A DNA stretch of 64,000 nucleotides. It comes from Microbacterium sp. PM5 (lineage in GTDB: Bacteria > Actinomycetota > Actinomycetes > Actinomycetales > Microbacteriaceae). Under the pieces are notes generated by a model. That model made no database searches. It worked only from the letters and a program-made list of their open reading frames with translations, and was not told the DNA's origin. The position numbers and the translations under genes were made by a program. The stretch spans positions 1,147,737-1,211,736 of the forward strand of contig NZ_CP022162.1 in assembly GCF_003293595.1 (NCBI RefSeq). Direction: 5' to 3'. Positions 39,495-48,781 of the stretch are shown here, piece by piece. Position 1 is the first letter of the stretch. Each line of letters begins with the position of its first letter.

Positions 39495-41975
39495 TCAGTA
39501 CGAGCCGTATGCAACGATCCCGCGCCGGACGGCGTCGAGGGCCGCCCGGGCCGTCGTGGCGAGCGGAGCGTCAGCGACCATCGACAGCTGATCGAGCAGG
39601 TCGATGGTCTGCTTCGTCCAGCGTACGAAGTCGCCGGCGGCGAGATCCGCCTCCTGCAGCACGCGGTCGAGCGAAGCCCCCCGCGCCCAGGAGTGCATCG
39701 CCTGGGCAAGACCGGTGGCGACCGGTGACGACCCGGGCAGACGATGGTCCTGCTCCAGATCGTCCAGACGCGCCCACAGCTCCTGCGTCGCCGTCAATGC
39801 CCCGCGGAATGCGCCGCGTGGGAGTCCGTGCTCTCCGGGGCCGCTCTCGTCGCGACGCGGCTCGTAGACGAGGCAGCAGGCAAGAGCGGCAAGACCCGCC
39901 GGGTCGAGGTCTTTCCAGATACGGGTGCGCAACGACTCCGCGACGAGGAGATCACGTTCGCCGTAGATCCGCTTCATCGTCGCGCCGGCGGCGGTCAAGG
40001 CGGTGGCGCCGTGGGGATCGAGATGCACGTAGTCCAGCGCGGTGAGCACATCGACGACCCGGTCGAAGATGCGGGCGACGGTGCCGGTGCGCATGTCGAT
40101 CTGCTGACGCAGTTTGTCGGTATGGCGCCGGAGTTTGCCGTACCGCTCGGCCCACCGGGCGTGCTTCTCACGATCGGGACAGCTCTGGCACGGGTGCCGC
40201 TTGAGGCTGCGCCGCAGCGACTCGATCCGCTCCTGGCGCTGCTGGCGCACCTTCGGCGGTCCGGACCGGTCGCCCTTGCGTTCGAGATCGCCCAGCTCGC
40301 GCCTCATCCGCGCGAACTCGGCGAAATCGCCCCTCTCACATGCCATCGACGCCGCATAGCCGGCGAGGGACTCCTCGGCATCCTTGACCTCGCGCGCCAG
40401 CCCCACCACGGCCCGGTCGGCCTGGAACTGGGCGAACGACGACTCGAGGATCTCGCGCGCCCGGGCCCGACCGAACTGGTCGATGAGGTTGACCGCCATG
40501 TTGTACGTCGGACGGAAGCTCGAGTTGAGCGGGTAGGTGCGCCGCGAGGCGAGGGCCGCGACGGCCTGGGGATCGAGACTCTCGCTCCACTGGATGACCG
40601 CGTGACCTTCGACATCGATGCCGCGGCGTCCCGCACGTCCCGTCAGCTGCGTGTACTCGCCGGAGGTGATGGCGACCCGCGCCTCGCCATTGAACTTCTC
40701 CAGCTTCTCGAGGACGACGGTGCGTGCCGGCATGTTGATGCCGAGCGCGAGCGTCTCGGTCGCGAAGACGACTTTGACGAGCTTTCGCTGGAAGAGCTCC
40801 TCGACGATCTCCTTGAAGGCGGGGAGCAGGCCCGCATGGTGGGCGGCGACACCGCGTTCGAGGTTCTCCCGCCACTCCCAGAAGCCGAGGACGGCAAGAT
40901 CCTCGTCGGGAAGCGTCAGCGTGCGCTCGTCGACGATGCGACGGATCTCATCGCGCTCGTCGCGGTCGGTCAAACGAACACCGGAGCGTCGGAGCTGCTG
41001 CACCGCTGCCTCGCACCCCGCGCGACTGAAGATGAAGAAGATCGCCGGCAGGAGGTTCGCCCGCGCGAGCAGTTCCACCACCTGCGGGCGGTCGATGCGC
41101 TCGATGCGCTGCGCGTTGGCGGAGCGCAGGGGGCGCACTCCCCCCTTCGGAGGCCGCGGACCGCCCGATCGATCGCCTTGCATCCGATGACGCTGCGAGC
41201 GATAGTCCTGCGCCCGCCGATTGCTCTCGAAGGTGGAGCCGCGCACCGATCGCAGGCGCATGAGCTCCTGATTGACCTGCGCGGTCGCGATTCCGGCCCG
41301 GTCGTCGAACAGCGGCAGCAGGTCACCGCGCACCAGAACATGCTGCTCCAGCGGAACAGGGCGGGTCTCGGAGACGATCACCGCGGTGTCACCGCGCACG
41401 GTGTCGAGCCAGTCGCCGAACTCCTCTGCGTTCGACACGGTCGCCGACAGCGATACCAGCTTCACGCGCGCGGGCAGATGGATAATGACCTCCTCCCACA
41501 CCGCCCCGCGGAACCGATCGGCGAGGTAGTGGACTTCGTCCATCACCACGTACCGCAAGCCGCGCAGTGCCGGCGAATCGGCGTAGAGCATGTTGCGAAG
41601 AACCTCGGTGGTCATCACGACGACGCGGGCGTTGCCGTTGATGTTGGTGTCCCCCGTGAGCAGGCCCACCTCGTCCTCGCCGTAGACCTGCTGCAGCTCG
41701 CGGAACTTCTGGTTCGACAGCGCCTTCATCGGGGTCGTGTAGAACGCCTTCTCATCGGGTTCGCGCATGGCCAGATGCACGGCGAACTCGCCGACGATGG
41801 TCTTTCCCGCGCCGGTGGGCGCTGCCACCAGGACGCTGCGTCCGTCCTCCAGGGCATGACAGCCCGCGATCTGGAAGGGGTCGAGGTCGAAGCGCTGCTC
41901 GTCGGCGAAGGAGGCCGTGATCGGATGCGCCTGACGGGCCTGCGCCTGCGCGTAGCGGCTGGCGGGATCCGTCAC
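39495..41975 (-). CDS. helY: Ski2-like DEAD/DEAH-box helicase HelY
   Basis: An 826-residue SF2 RNA/DNA helicase of the Ski2/Mtr4-like group found throughout actinobacteria. Motif I is VAAPTGAGKT (near 48), motif II is MDEVHYLAD (DEVH), motif III is SATVSN, and motif VI is TGRAGRRGID. A C-terminal arch/DSHCT-like domain follows (about 640-826), and CQSCPDREKHARW near 600 holds a pair of cysteines. The target is not known. I chose GTG 41975, which overlaps the tatC stop, because the family-conserved region begins just after it. A 495-base upstream extension of the same frame is tatC antisense noise. Confidence 0.93.
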   Translation of the reverse strand: MTDPASRYAQAQARQAHPITASFADEQRFDLDPFQIAGCHALEDGRSVLVAAPTGAGKTIVGEFAVHLAMREPDEKAFYTTPMKALSNQKFRELQQVYGEDEVGLLTGDTNINGNARVVVMTTEVLRNMLYADSPALRGLRYVVMDEVHYLADRFRGAVWEEVIIHLPARVKLVSLSATVSNAEEFGDWLDTVRGDTAVIVSETRPVPLEQHVLVRGDLLPLFDDRAGIATAQVNQELMRLRSVRGSTFESNRRAQDYRSQRHRMQGDRSGGPRPPKGGVRPLRSANAQRIERIDRPQVVELLARANLLPAIFFIFSRAGCEAAVQQLRRSGVRLTDRDERDEIRRIVDERTLTLPDEDLAVLGFWEWRENLERGVAAHHAGLLPAFKEIVEELFQRKLVKVVFATETLALGINMPARTVVLEKLEKFNGEARVAITSGEYTQLTGRAGRRGIDVEGHAVIQWSESLDPQAVAALASRRTYPLNSSFRPTYNMAVNLIDQFGRARAREILESSFAQFQADRAVVGLAREVKDAEESLAGYAASMACERGDFAEFARMRRELGDLERKGDRSGPPKVRQQRQERIESLRRSLKRHPCQSCPDREKHARWAERYGKLRRHTDKLRQQIDMRTGTVARIFDRVVDVLTALDYVHLDPHGATALTAAGATMKRIYGERDLLVAESLRTRIWKDLDPAGLAALACCLVYEPRRDESGPGEHGLPRGAFRGALTATQELWARLDDLEQDHRLPGSSPVATGLAQAMHSWARGASLDRVLQEADLAAGDFVRWTKQTIDLLDQLSMVADAPLATTARAALDAVRRGIVAYGSY

Positions 41976-42784
41976 AGGTCGAGCCCGAGCGCCTTCTCGC
42001 GTTTGGCGCGTCGGCGATCGAAGATCACCGAGAGCCCGGCGGCGGCGAAATAGAGCACCGTCAGGATGCCGGCCAGCAGCAGCATGCTGACGATGTCGGC
42101 GGCGGGCGTGGCGAGGGCTGCGAACAGCGACGCCACGAGAACGGCCACTCGCCAGCCCTTCAGGATCGCCATGCCGCTCATCACCCCCGCAAGGTTCAAC
42201 GCGACCAGGAACACCGGGAGCACGAAAGAGACGCCGACGACGAGCAGCAGCTTGAAGACGAAGTCGTAGTAGTACTTCGAGTCGTAGATGTTCGACGCGC
42301 CCTGCGGAGTGAACGAGGCCATGAGCTCCACGATGTGGGGCATGATCAGCCACCCGACGAACACCCCGGCGGCGAACAGCGGCACGGCGGCGCTCACGAA
42401 CCCGATGGTGTAGCGGATCTCCTTCCGGGTCAGACCCGGAACGAGAAACGCCCAGATCTGCCATACCCACACCGGTGCGGAGAAGATGACGCCGACCGCC
42501 AACGCGATGCGCAACCGCATATCGAACGGACCCGTGATGCTCTGGTACATCAGCGTCACGACGTCGCCGTCGCCGCGCTGGGCGGCGACGACCCGGATCG
42601 GCTCGGTCATGGCCCAGATGATGGCGTCGGTGAAGATCCAGGCGATGATCATGCCGACCACGAGCGCGATGATGCCGATGATGAAGCGTCGGCGCAGCTC
42701 CGTGAGGTGCTGCGCCAGCGACATCCGTCGATCACGACGGGGCACGTCGTCCTCGCCGAGACGAGCGGACTCGACCGTGGCCAC
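41972..42784 (-). CDS. tatC: twin-arginine translocase subunit TatC
   Basis: A 270-residue, six-helix receptor of the Tat pathway that recognises twin-arginine signal peptides of folded proteins. Family marks are MSLAQHLTELRRRFI at the N-terminal cytoplasmic region, FLVPGLTRKEIRYT with the conserved Glu on the first loop, and FVLPVFLVALNLAGV. The C terminus is cytoplasmic and basic. GTG 42784 lies five bases after the tatA stop. tatB is not in this window; actinobacteria usually have it elsewhere. Confidence 0.95.
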   Translation of the reverse strand: MATVESARLGEDDVPRRDRRMSLAQHLTELRRRFIIGIIALVVGMIIAWIFTDAIIWAMTEPIRVVAAQRGDGDVVTLMYQSITGPFDMRLRIALAVGVIFSAPVWVWQIWAFLVPGLTRKEIRYTIGFVSAAVPLFAAGVFVGWLIMPHIVELMASFTPQGASNIYDSKYYYDFVFKLLLVVGVSFVLPVFLVALNLAGVMSGMAILKGWRVAVLVASLFAALATPAADIVSMLLLAGILTVLYFAAAGLSVIFDRRRAKREKALGLDL

Positions 42785-42789
42785 CGACG

Positions 42790-43038
42790 TCAGGGCTTGG
42801 TGTCGGGTCCGGGCTCGGCGCTCGAAGCGGCCGTCCCGGCTGCGCTTCCCGTCACCGGCGGCGCGGGCGGCGTCGCGGTGGCGGCGTCATCTTCCTTCAT
42901 CGCCTTCATCTCGCCCTTGAAGACGCGAGCGGACTGACCGACGCTCTTGGCCAGCGCAGGGAGCTTCGCCGCCCCGAACAGGAGCAGGATGATGACGACA
43001 AGGGCCAGCAGGTGCCAGCCGGTCAAGCCTCCGAGCAT
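42790..43038 (-). CDS. tatA: twin-arginine translocase subunit TatA
   Basis: An 82-residue pore-forming Tat subunit with a single N-terminal helix (LTGWHLLALVVIILLLFGA, about 5-23), the hinge KLPALAKSVGQSARVFKGE and a Pro/Ala-rich acidic tail. The amphipathic helix with FKGEMK is typical. ATG 43038 is the first start consistent with the short N terminus of the family. It is followed by tatC and preceded by pafC on the same strand, an order shared with mycobacteria. Confidence 0.95.
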   Translation of the reverse strand: MLGGLTGWHLLALVVIILLLFGAAKLPALAKSVGQSARVFKGEMKAMKEDDAATATPPAPPVTGSAAGTAASSAEPGPDTKP

Positions 43039-43097
43039 GAGGGTCTCCTCGGGTCTGGGGATATCGCCCAGTCTACCTGCCGGCCCCGCCGCAGGGC

Positions 43098-44066
43098 TCA
43101 GGCGTACTGGGCGAGCCCTGCCTCGGCCCACGCGGCGGCCGCGCGACGCGCGGCGTCGGGACTGACGATCTCCAGATCGCCGCCGAGCTTGGCCGCCACA
43201 CGTTTCAGACTGCGGGCGTCGCCCACGCGCACCCGCGCTGAGCGCACCGCTGCGTCGGTGTCGGCCGGGTCGTCGATCACGACGTAGTCGGCCAGCAGCG
43301 ATGCCGCAGACGCCCGGTAGCGGACCGCGACCTCGACGTCGCGGGCGGCGCCCTCGAACAGTCCCGGAACGGTGTCGTCACCGTGGGTGCTCACGATGTC
43401 GGTGAGACGCACGTCGGAAACGCGGTCGAGGTGGAAGGTGCGCATCGCCTGACGCAGGTGGCACCATCCCTGCAGGTACCACTGACCGCCCGCGATGTGG
43501 ACCTTGACCGGGTCGACCGTGCGTGTGGTGGGCGCGGCATCCGGGGCCTGGTAGGTGAAGGCCACGGCGACGCCGTCACGCAGGGCGCGATCGACGGTCA
43601 CGCGCACCTCGTCCACCTCACCGGGCGCGACGATGACGTCGGCGGGCACGCCGGAGGCGCCGCGCGCCAGCTTGGCCAGCAGACCCTGGATGACTCCGCT
43701 CTCGCCGACACCGGGCAGCGACGCCGCAACGCGAAGTCCGGCGAGCAGGGCCGCCGCCTCCGGGGCGGTCAGACGCGGGGTGCGCTCGAGCCCGACGCTA
43801 TTGGTGATGACGACCAGGTCCTGCTGATCCAGAAGATCCCAGTCGATGTCGAACAGATCGTTCGCCATCTGCCAGAAGCCGCCGTCGCCGGGCAGCCCGA
43901 TGACGGTCAACTTCTCCACCATCGCCCGCATCTGTTCGACGGTGACATCGAACTCCTCCGCCGCCTCGGTGAGCGACACCTCGCCCTTCCCGATCAGATA
44001 CGGCACGAGCTGCAGGATCAGGGCCGCGCGATCGGTGGCCAGCAGAGGTTTGCGTCGCGCACTCAT
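43098..44066 (-). CDS. pafC: WYL-domain transcription regulator PafC
   Basis: A 322-residue DNA-binding regulator, the partner of PafB. It has an N-terminal winged-helix domain (RAALILQLVPYLIGKGEVSLTEAAEEFDV), a WYL domain (about 150-235, with GQWYLQGWCHLRQAMRTFHLDRV) and a C-terminal WCX extension. In mycobacteria the PafBC complex is the RecA-independent DNA-damage response activator, sensing single-stranded DNA. ATG 44066 overlaps the pafB stop by four bases (ATGA). pafBC lie beside tatAC as in proteasome-containing species, though no proteasome genes are nearby. Confidence 0.93.
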   Translation of the reverse strand: MSARRKPLLATDRAALILQLVPYLIGKGEVSLTEAAEEFDVTVEQMRAMVEKLTVIGLPGDGGFWQMANDLFDIDWDLLDQQDLVVITNSVGLERTPRLTAPEAAALLAGLRVAASLPGVGESGVIQGLLAKLARGASGVPADVIVAPGEVDEVRVTVDRALRDGVAVAFTYQAPDAAPTTRTVDPVKVHIAGGQWYLQGWCHLRQAMRTFHLDRVSDVRLTDIVSTHGDDTVPGLFEGAARDVEVAVRYRASAASLLADYVVIDDPADTDAAVRSARVRVGDARSLKRVAAKLGGDLEIVSPDAARRAAAAWAEAGLAQYA

Positions 44067-45067
44067 GACCGCTCTCCCACCGCACCGCCGTGTATCTGCA
44101 CGGTGCGTTGCAGACGTGCGATCACCTGATCGCGCAGGTCTTCCGGTTCGACCACGCGCACCTCCGGGCCGTACGACGCGAGCTCGTCGGCGAAGATGTG
44201 CACGTCGACGTAGGGAACGCGGATCCCCTGGCCGGCGGGCGTCGCCCGCCGCGTGAGACGCAGAGCGGCCTCCGTGCCGGGGGCGATCTCCAGCAGTGCC
44301 TGCTGACGGGCGGCGAGTTGCGCCAATCCGGTCAGGGCACGCTCGCCCGCCTCCTCGCGGAGGGCGAGGTCGAACGTGGTCCGCGTGATCGCGACGTCCG
44401 ACACGATCCGGGACAGCAAGAAGGTGCGCACATCTCCCTGCGCCAGATCGAAGCCGTACACGTGCCACCTCGCCTCGTACTCGACCAGCGCGTAGGGCTG
44501 AACGCGTCGCACCCGTGCGTTCGCCTCGCCCGCCTTCAGGTAGGAGAACTCGACGACACGTCCCTGTTCGATCGCACGCTGCATCGGCGAGAAGGCAGGC
44601 TCGCGCAGATTGACACGCGGAGAGTAGCCGATGATCGGCGCGTCGACCTCGATGCCCAGCGCGCGGATCTTCCGCAGGCCGCTGCGGGCGTCGGCCGACA
44701 TGGAGCTCTCGCTCCAGACACCACCGGCGAGATTCAGCACGGCGAGCTCGGCCGGCGTGAACTCGATGTCGGCGGGAAGCTCGTACTCCGCGGTGGGAAT
44801 GCGGTACCGCGCCTCGCGGAGGTCATCGGGATCGGCATAGTCACCGATGGTCTCCACGGGGATGCCGAGCGAGCGGAGATTCTCCTTGTCGCGCTCGAAC
44901 ATCTTCTCCAGCGCGTCCTTGGAAGCCCCCGCGGAACCCTGCTCGCGGTAGCCGGCCACCGACGACAGGATCGTGTCCTTCGTCAGCCCCTGCTCCGTCG
45001 CCATGAGTGCGACCACCAGGTTGACGAGGCGCTCCTCGGGCGCGCTGCGGCTGGTCTCGGTGGGCAC
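44063..45067 (-). CDS. pafB: WYL-domain transcription regulator PafB
   Basis: A 334-residue first half of the PafBC regulator. The N-terminal winged helix begins EERLVNLVVALMATEQGLTK, followed by a helix-turn-helix linker (KDALEKMFERDKENLRSLG), and a WYL domain near 160-240 (EYEARWHVYGFDLAQGDVRTFLLSRI). A WCX domain closes the protein. GTG 45067 is 49 bases after the FKBP lipoprotein stop. The two regulators together form one asymmetric heterodimer in other actinobacteria. Confidence 0.93.
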   Translation of the reverse strand: MPTETSRSAPEERLVNLVVALMATEQGLTKDTILSSVAGYREQGSAGASKDALEKMFERDKENLRSLGIPVETIGDYADPDDLREARYRIPTAEYELPADIEFTPAELAVLNLAGGVWSESSMSADARSGLRKIRALGIEVDAPIIGYSPRVNLREPAFSPMQRAIEQGRVVEFSYLKAGEANARVRRVQPYALVEYEARWHVYGFDLAQGDVRTFLLSRIVSDVAITRTTFDLALREEAGERALTGLAQLAARQQALLEIAPGTEAALRLTRRATPAGQGIRVPYVDVHIFADELASYGPEVRVVEPEDLRDQVIARLQRTVQIHGGAVGERS

Positions 45068-45116
45068 CCGTCAATCTTAGGCGCCGCCTGTGGAGCGGCG
45101 GCGGTGCCGCGCGGGG

Positions 45117-46067
45117 TCAGGGGGCGGCGGGAGTGTCCACGCCCAGCACGTCGATGACGAACACGAGCGTCGAGCCCGCGGGGATCGATGAGGTGGTCTT
45201 GTCCCCATAGCCGAGGGACGGCGGGATCACCACGAGGATCTGCGACCCGACCGTCTGCCCCTTCAGAGCCTGCGCGAAGCCCGGCACGACGGCATCCAGC
45301 GTGACCGCCGTCGATGCCCCCTTGTCCCACGTCGAGTCGAACACTTTACGATCGGCCCACGTGAGGCCCGTGTAGTTGATCCGGATCTGATCGCCGTCTC
45401 CGACGGCGGGGCCGTCGCCCTTCTTCAGCACCTCCACGGCGAGGTCGGACGGCGGCGCGGTGTCCGGGATGATGATGCCCGGCGTGCCGTTGGGAGCCAG
45501 CACGACCGAGGGCATCCCCCGTCGATCGTTGTACTGAGGCGTGCCGTCCGCCGCGGCGAGGTAGACCTTCTGCAGGTCGATCGCCACGACGATCGAGTCT
45601 GCGCCGGTGAGGCCCCACCCCTGCGCGGCCTCGGCCGACAGCGCGCTGGCCGGAACGGCGCCGAGGATGCGGGAGCCCTCGGTCGCGCAGGTCATCAGCT
45701 CGGCGAAGCCGGCGTACTGCTCACGCCACTTCGACAGCGGCGTCACCTGCGTGCCCGACGTCAGGATCTTCTGACCGGTCGACCCGCTCATGATCGTGAT
45801 GGTGAACTGCACATCCTGCATGTCGGAGGTGACCCGCAGGCCGGAGCCGACGGTCTCGTCGACGGCGACCGTGTGATCGACGTAGACCGGAGCGCTCAAG
45901 GTCACGTTGGGGGCGCCCTCAGCCCCGGAGACGCTCACCGTGTTGAGCACACCCGAGCTGTCGGTGGGGCGGTCGCACGAGGCCGCCGATCCGGGCGTCG
46001 AAGCGCATCCGACGAGGGTCAGAGCAGACAGGCCGATGACGGCGAGGGCAGCAGGGATCCGGCGCAC
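45117..46067 (-). CDS. FKBP-type peptidyl-prolyl isomerase lipoprotein
   Basis: A 316-residue exported lipoprotein: signal peptide with lipobox LVGC (Cys 21), so it is processed by Lgt and signal peptidase II. A divergent FKBP-like region (about 40-190) is followed by a well-conserved C-terminal FKBP domain (about 225-310), including GDQIRINYTGLTWADRKVFDS, VPGFAQALKGQTVGSQ and PPSLGYGD. It probably assists folding of exported proteins. Its stop lies 49 bases before pafB, and its start is four bases after the trmI stop, so it occupies the site where Pup-proteasome genes sit in related genomes. Confidence 0.93.
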   Translation of the reverse strand: MRRIPAALAVIGLSALTLVGCASTPGSAASCDRPTDSSGVLNTVSVSGAEGAPNVTLSAPVYVDHTVAVDETVGSGLRVTSDMQDVQFTITIMSGSTGQKILTSGTQVTPLSKWREQYAGFAELMTCATEGSRILGAVPASALSAEAAQGWGLTGADSIVVAIDLQKVYLAAADGTPQYNDRRGMPSVVLAPNGTPGIIIPDTAPPSDLAVEVLKKGDGPAVGDGDQIRINYTGLTWADRKVFDSTWDKGASTAVTLDAVVPGFAQALKGQTVGSQILVVIPPSLGYGDKTTSSIPAGSTLVFVIDVLGVDTPAAP

Positions 46068-46071
46068 CGGA

Positions 46072-47118
46072 TCAGTCTACGTCGTCCGGTGCACCGCGCC
46101 CGGCCGTGACGGCGTCGGCCGTCGCCTGCCGAGCGCCGTCCGCTGCGCGCTGTGCCTCGCGCACGCGCTTGCGGAGGTTCTTGTCGGTGATCTGACGGTC
46201 GCCGACGGCCCCGGGCGTCCAGAGTTCGACGTCCTCATCGGCATAACTGGGCTTCTTCAGTGCGCGCTTGCGCACGTCCGGGGGCATCGCACCCGGTGCC
46301 AGGCGACGCGCCGTGATGAGAAACCCCGTGTGTGCGACCATCCGATGATCCGGTCGTACCGCGAGCCCTTCGACATGCCATCCACGCACCATCGTCTCGG
46401 TCGCTTCGGGCTCGGTGAACAGACCAGTGGCGCGGATGTACTCCGCGACACGACTGAGTTGGGTCGCGGTGGCGATGTAGCAGAGCACCACACCACCGGG
46501 CGTGAGAGCGTCGGCAACCGCGTCGATGCACTCCCACGGGGCTAGCATGTCCAGAACGACGCGATCCACGGATGCCGGGCCCACCGCACCGGGAAGCTCT
46601 TTCACGAGGTCACCCACGACAACTTCCCAGCTGTCGGGCGTGTGCCCGAAGAAGGTCTCCACGTTGGCACGAGCCACCTCCGCGAACTCGTCACGGCGCT
46701 CGAAGGAGATCAGGCGCCCCGCCGGACCGATCGTGCGCAGCAGCCACATCGACAGCGCGCCCGAGCCGACACCCGCCTCGACCACCGTCGCGCCGGGGAA
46801 GATGTCGGCGGACGCCAGAATCTGCGCGGCATCCTTCGGGTACACGATGGCAGCACCGCGCGGCATCGACATCACGAAGTCGCGCAGCAGCGGCCGCAGT
46901 GCCAGGTACTCGTGACCACCGGAGTTGGTCACCACCGACCCGTCGGGCTGACCGAGCAGCTGTTCGTGTTTGAGCACGCCGTGGTGGGTGTGCAACTCGC
47001 CGCCCTCCCGCAGGGTGACGGTGTGGAGGCGGCCCTTGGGTCCGGTCAGCTGCACGCGGTCGCCCAGGCGGAACGGGCCGCTCGGGCGCAGGTCGACGAG
47101 GGATGTCGGGGTGGTCAT
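46072..47118 (-). CDS. trmI: tRNA (adenine-58-N1)-methyltransferase
   Basis: A 348-residue SAM-dependent enzyme that methylates A58 in the T loop of tRNA. The N-terminal domain (GPFRLGDRVQLTGPKGRLH...) is followed by a Rossmann fold with VVEAGVGSGALSMWLLRTIG and LISFERRDEFAEVA, and motif IV is near LDMLAPWECID. A C-terminal tail of charged residues after ~290 is variable. ATG 47118 overlaps the HAD gene stop. It is the conserved upstream flank of the proteasome locus in other actinobacteria. Confidence 0.93.
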   Translation of the reverse strand: MTTPTSLVDLRPSGPFRLGDRVQLTGPKGRLHTVTLREGGELHTHHGVLKHEQLLGQPDGSVVTNSGGHEYLALRPLLRDFVMSMPRGAAIVYPKDAAQILASADIFPGATVVEAGVGSGALSMWLLRTIGPAGRLISFERRDEFAEVARANVETFFGHTPDSWEVVVGDLVKELPGAVGPASVDRVVLDMLAPWECIDAVADALTPGGVVLCYIATATQLSRVAEYIRATGLFTEPEATETMVRGWHVEGLAVRPDHRMVAHTGFLITARRLAPGAMPPDVRKRALKKPSYADEDVELWTPGAVGDRQITDKNLRKRVREAQRAADGARQATADAVTAGRGAPDDVD

Positions 47119-47801
47119 GCGTGCTCTCCTGTGCGGTGGGTCCGGTGCGCCGCGTGGACCGCGGCGATGTCCTCGGGCGTACGGCCTGCGAGTGTCGGCC
47201 ACACGGTGTGGGCGCCCGTCCCGACGAGCGAGACCATCAGCGGCACCCCGATCGTCGTGACGCCCGCGGCGACGGCGGCGCGCACGCCCGTCGGCGAGTC
47301 CTCGATCGCGACGGCGTCGGCGGGGTCGATGCCGAGGGCACGGCACGCCTGCAGATATGCGTCCGGGAACGGCTTGGGACGCGTGACGTCATCGCCGGCG
47401 ACGATGATCTCGAACAGCTCGGGAAAGGGCGCGACGACCTGTGATGCCATCCGCCGCATCGACATCGTCACCAGCGCACAGCGGATGCCTGCGCCGCGCA
47501 GCGCGGTCAGCAGCTCGTGCGCCCCGGGACGCAGAGGGTTCCCCCGCTCCGAAAGCAGGCGCGTCACCTCTGCGGTGAGGTGGGCGATGATGTCGGCGAC
47601 GGACATCCGCACGCCGGCCTCCTGAAGGATCGCCCCGGAGGTCTCGAGTCCCTGGCCCACCAGAGTCAGGGCCTGTTCGTGCGTCCAGGTGCCGCCGAAG
47701 CTCTCGACGAGGGCCGTCTCGGCCTCCATCCAGTAGGGCTCGGTGTCCACGAGGGTGCCGTCCATGTCCCAGAGAACGGCGGCGGGGAGGGCGGAGCTCA
47801 T
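47115..47801 (-). CDS. HAD-superfamily phosphatase
   Basis: A 228-residue haloacid-dehalogenase-like hydrolase with an alpha-helical cap (about 16-85). The catalytic Asp pair is in LWDMDGTLVDTEPYW; motif II is the Thr in ALVTMSM, the Lys is in TRPKPFPDAYL, and the acidic motif IV is in AIEDSPTG. Family resemblance is to beta-phosphoglucomutase-like phosphatases; the substrate is unresolved. ATG 47801; overlaps trmI by four bases. Confidence 0.9.
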   Translation of the reverse strand: MSSALPAAVLWDMDGTLVDTEPYWMEAETALVESFGGTWTHEQALTLVGQGLETSGAILQEAGVRMSVADIIAHLTAEVTRLLSERGNPLRPGAHELLTALRGAGIRCALVTMSMRRMASQVVAPFPELFEIIVAGDDVTRPKPFPDAYLQACRALGIDPADAVAIEDSPTGVRAAVAAGVTTIGVPLMVSLVGTGAHTVWPTLAGRTPEDIAAVHAAHRTHRTGEHA

Positions 47802-47914
47802 CGGTCCATGCTACCGACGCCCCTCGGCGCCGCTGTCGCGCGCGTTACGGCCGCCCTCGCGACGGCGTCGGCGCGTATCGTGGAGGAATCGATGGACCGT
47901 GCGAGAGGGGCGGA

Positions 47915-48781
47915 GTGGACGAACTGGGTAACCGCGTGCTGATCGTGGCCTTCGACGGCTGGAATGACGCGGGTGAGGCCGCCTCCGCCGCCGCGGCGCA
48001 CATCCGCGAGTCCGGCGCGTACCGGGAGGTCTTCGCCGTCGACCCGGAGCTGTACTTCGACTACCAGTACACCCGCCCTCAGATCACTCTCGACGCCGAC
48101 GGCTCGCGCACGCTCACCTGGCCGGACGCCACGCTGTGGCGACCGCTCCATCCCGCCGACGGCACACGCCTGTGGGTGCTGTCCGGGGTCGAGCCCGCAC
48201 GCGCCTGGCAGTCGTTCGCCGCCGAGCTCGTGGACGCCGCGCTCACGGAGGGCATCACCGGCATCGTCGCGCTGGGCTCGATGATGTCCGACGTCCCGCA
48301 TACGCGACCGATCTCGGTGTTCGCCGGCAGCGAGAACGACACCCTCCGCGGCGCGCTCGGCCTCGAGAAGCCCACGTACGAGGGCCCGGCGGGCATCCTC
48401 AGCGTGCTCACTGCGGCCGCCGAGGCGGCCGGCATCCCGACGGCGGCGCTGTGGGCGAACGTTCCGCATTACGTCGCCGGCCATACCCCGTCGCCGAAGG
48501 CCACGCTCGCGCTGCTGGACCGCGTCACCGATCTGACGGGCGCGGTCGTGGCGCGCGGGGAGCTCCCCGCTCAGGCACTGGCCTGGGAGGCATCGATCGA
48601 CGCGGCCGCGGCCGACGACGAGGAGATGACCGAGTACATCCACCAGCTGGAGCAGACGCGCGACACCTGGGACTCGCCCGAGGCGTCCGGCGACGCCATC
48701 GCGCAGGAGTTCGAGCGGTACCTGCGCCGGGGCGGCGAGGGTCCCGGCAAACCTGGTCCGCCCGACCCTCGCCGCTCCTGA
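47915..48781 (+). CDS. PAC2 family protein
   Basis: A 288-residue protein of the PAC2/proteasome-assembly-chaperone-like family (also called YbdF-like). The N terminus is RVLIVAFDGWNDAGEAASAAA, then VLSGVEPARAWQSFAAEL, and ALGSMMSDVPHTRP and WANVPHYVAGHTPSPKATLALL are the usual conserved segments. The function of the bacterial family is unknown, and despite its name no proteasome genes are adjacent. Start GTG 47915. It is convergent and directly abutting uppP. Confidence 0.85.
   Translation: MDELGNRVLIVAFDGWNDAGEAASAAAAHIRESGAYREVFAVDPELYFDYQYTRPQITLDADGSRTLTWPDATLWRPLHPADGTRLWVLSGVEPARAWQSFAAELVDAALTEGITGIVALGSMMSDVPHTRPISVFAGSENDTLRGALGLEKPTYEGPAGILSVLTAAAEAAGIPTAALWANVPHYVAGHTPSPKATLALLDRVTDLTGAVVARGELPAQALAWEASIDAAAADDEEMTEYIHQLEQTRDTWDSPEASGDAIAQEFERYLRRGGEGPGKPGPPDPRRS

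Noticed and set aside
41976..42470. N-terminal extension of helY through tatC
   Set aside because: That stretch is tatC, which has strong membrane and family motifs in another frame; helY similarity starts at GTG 41975.
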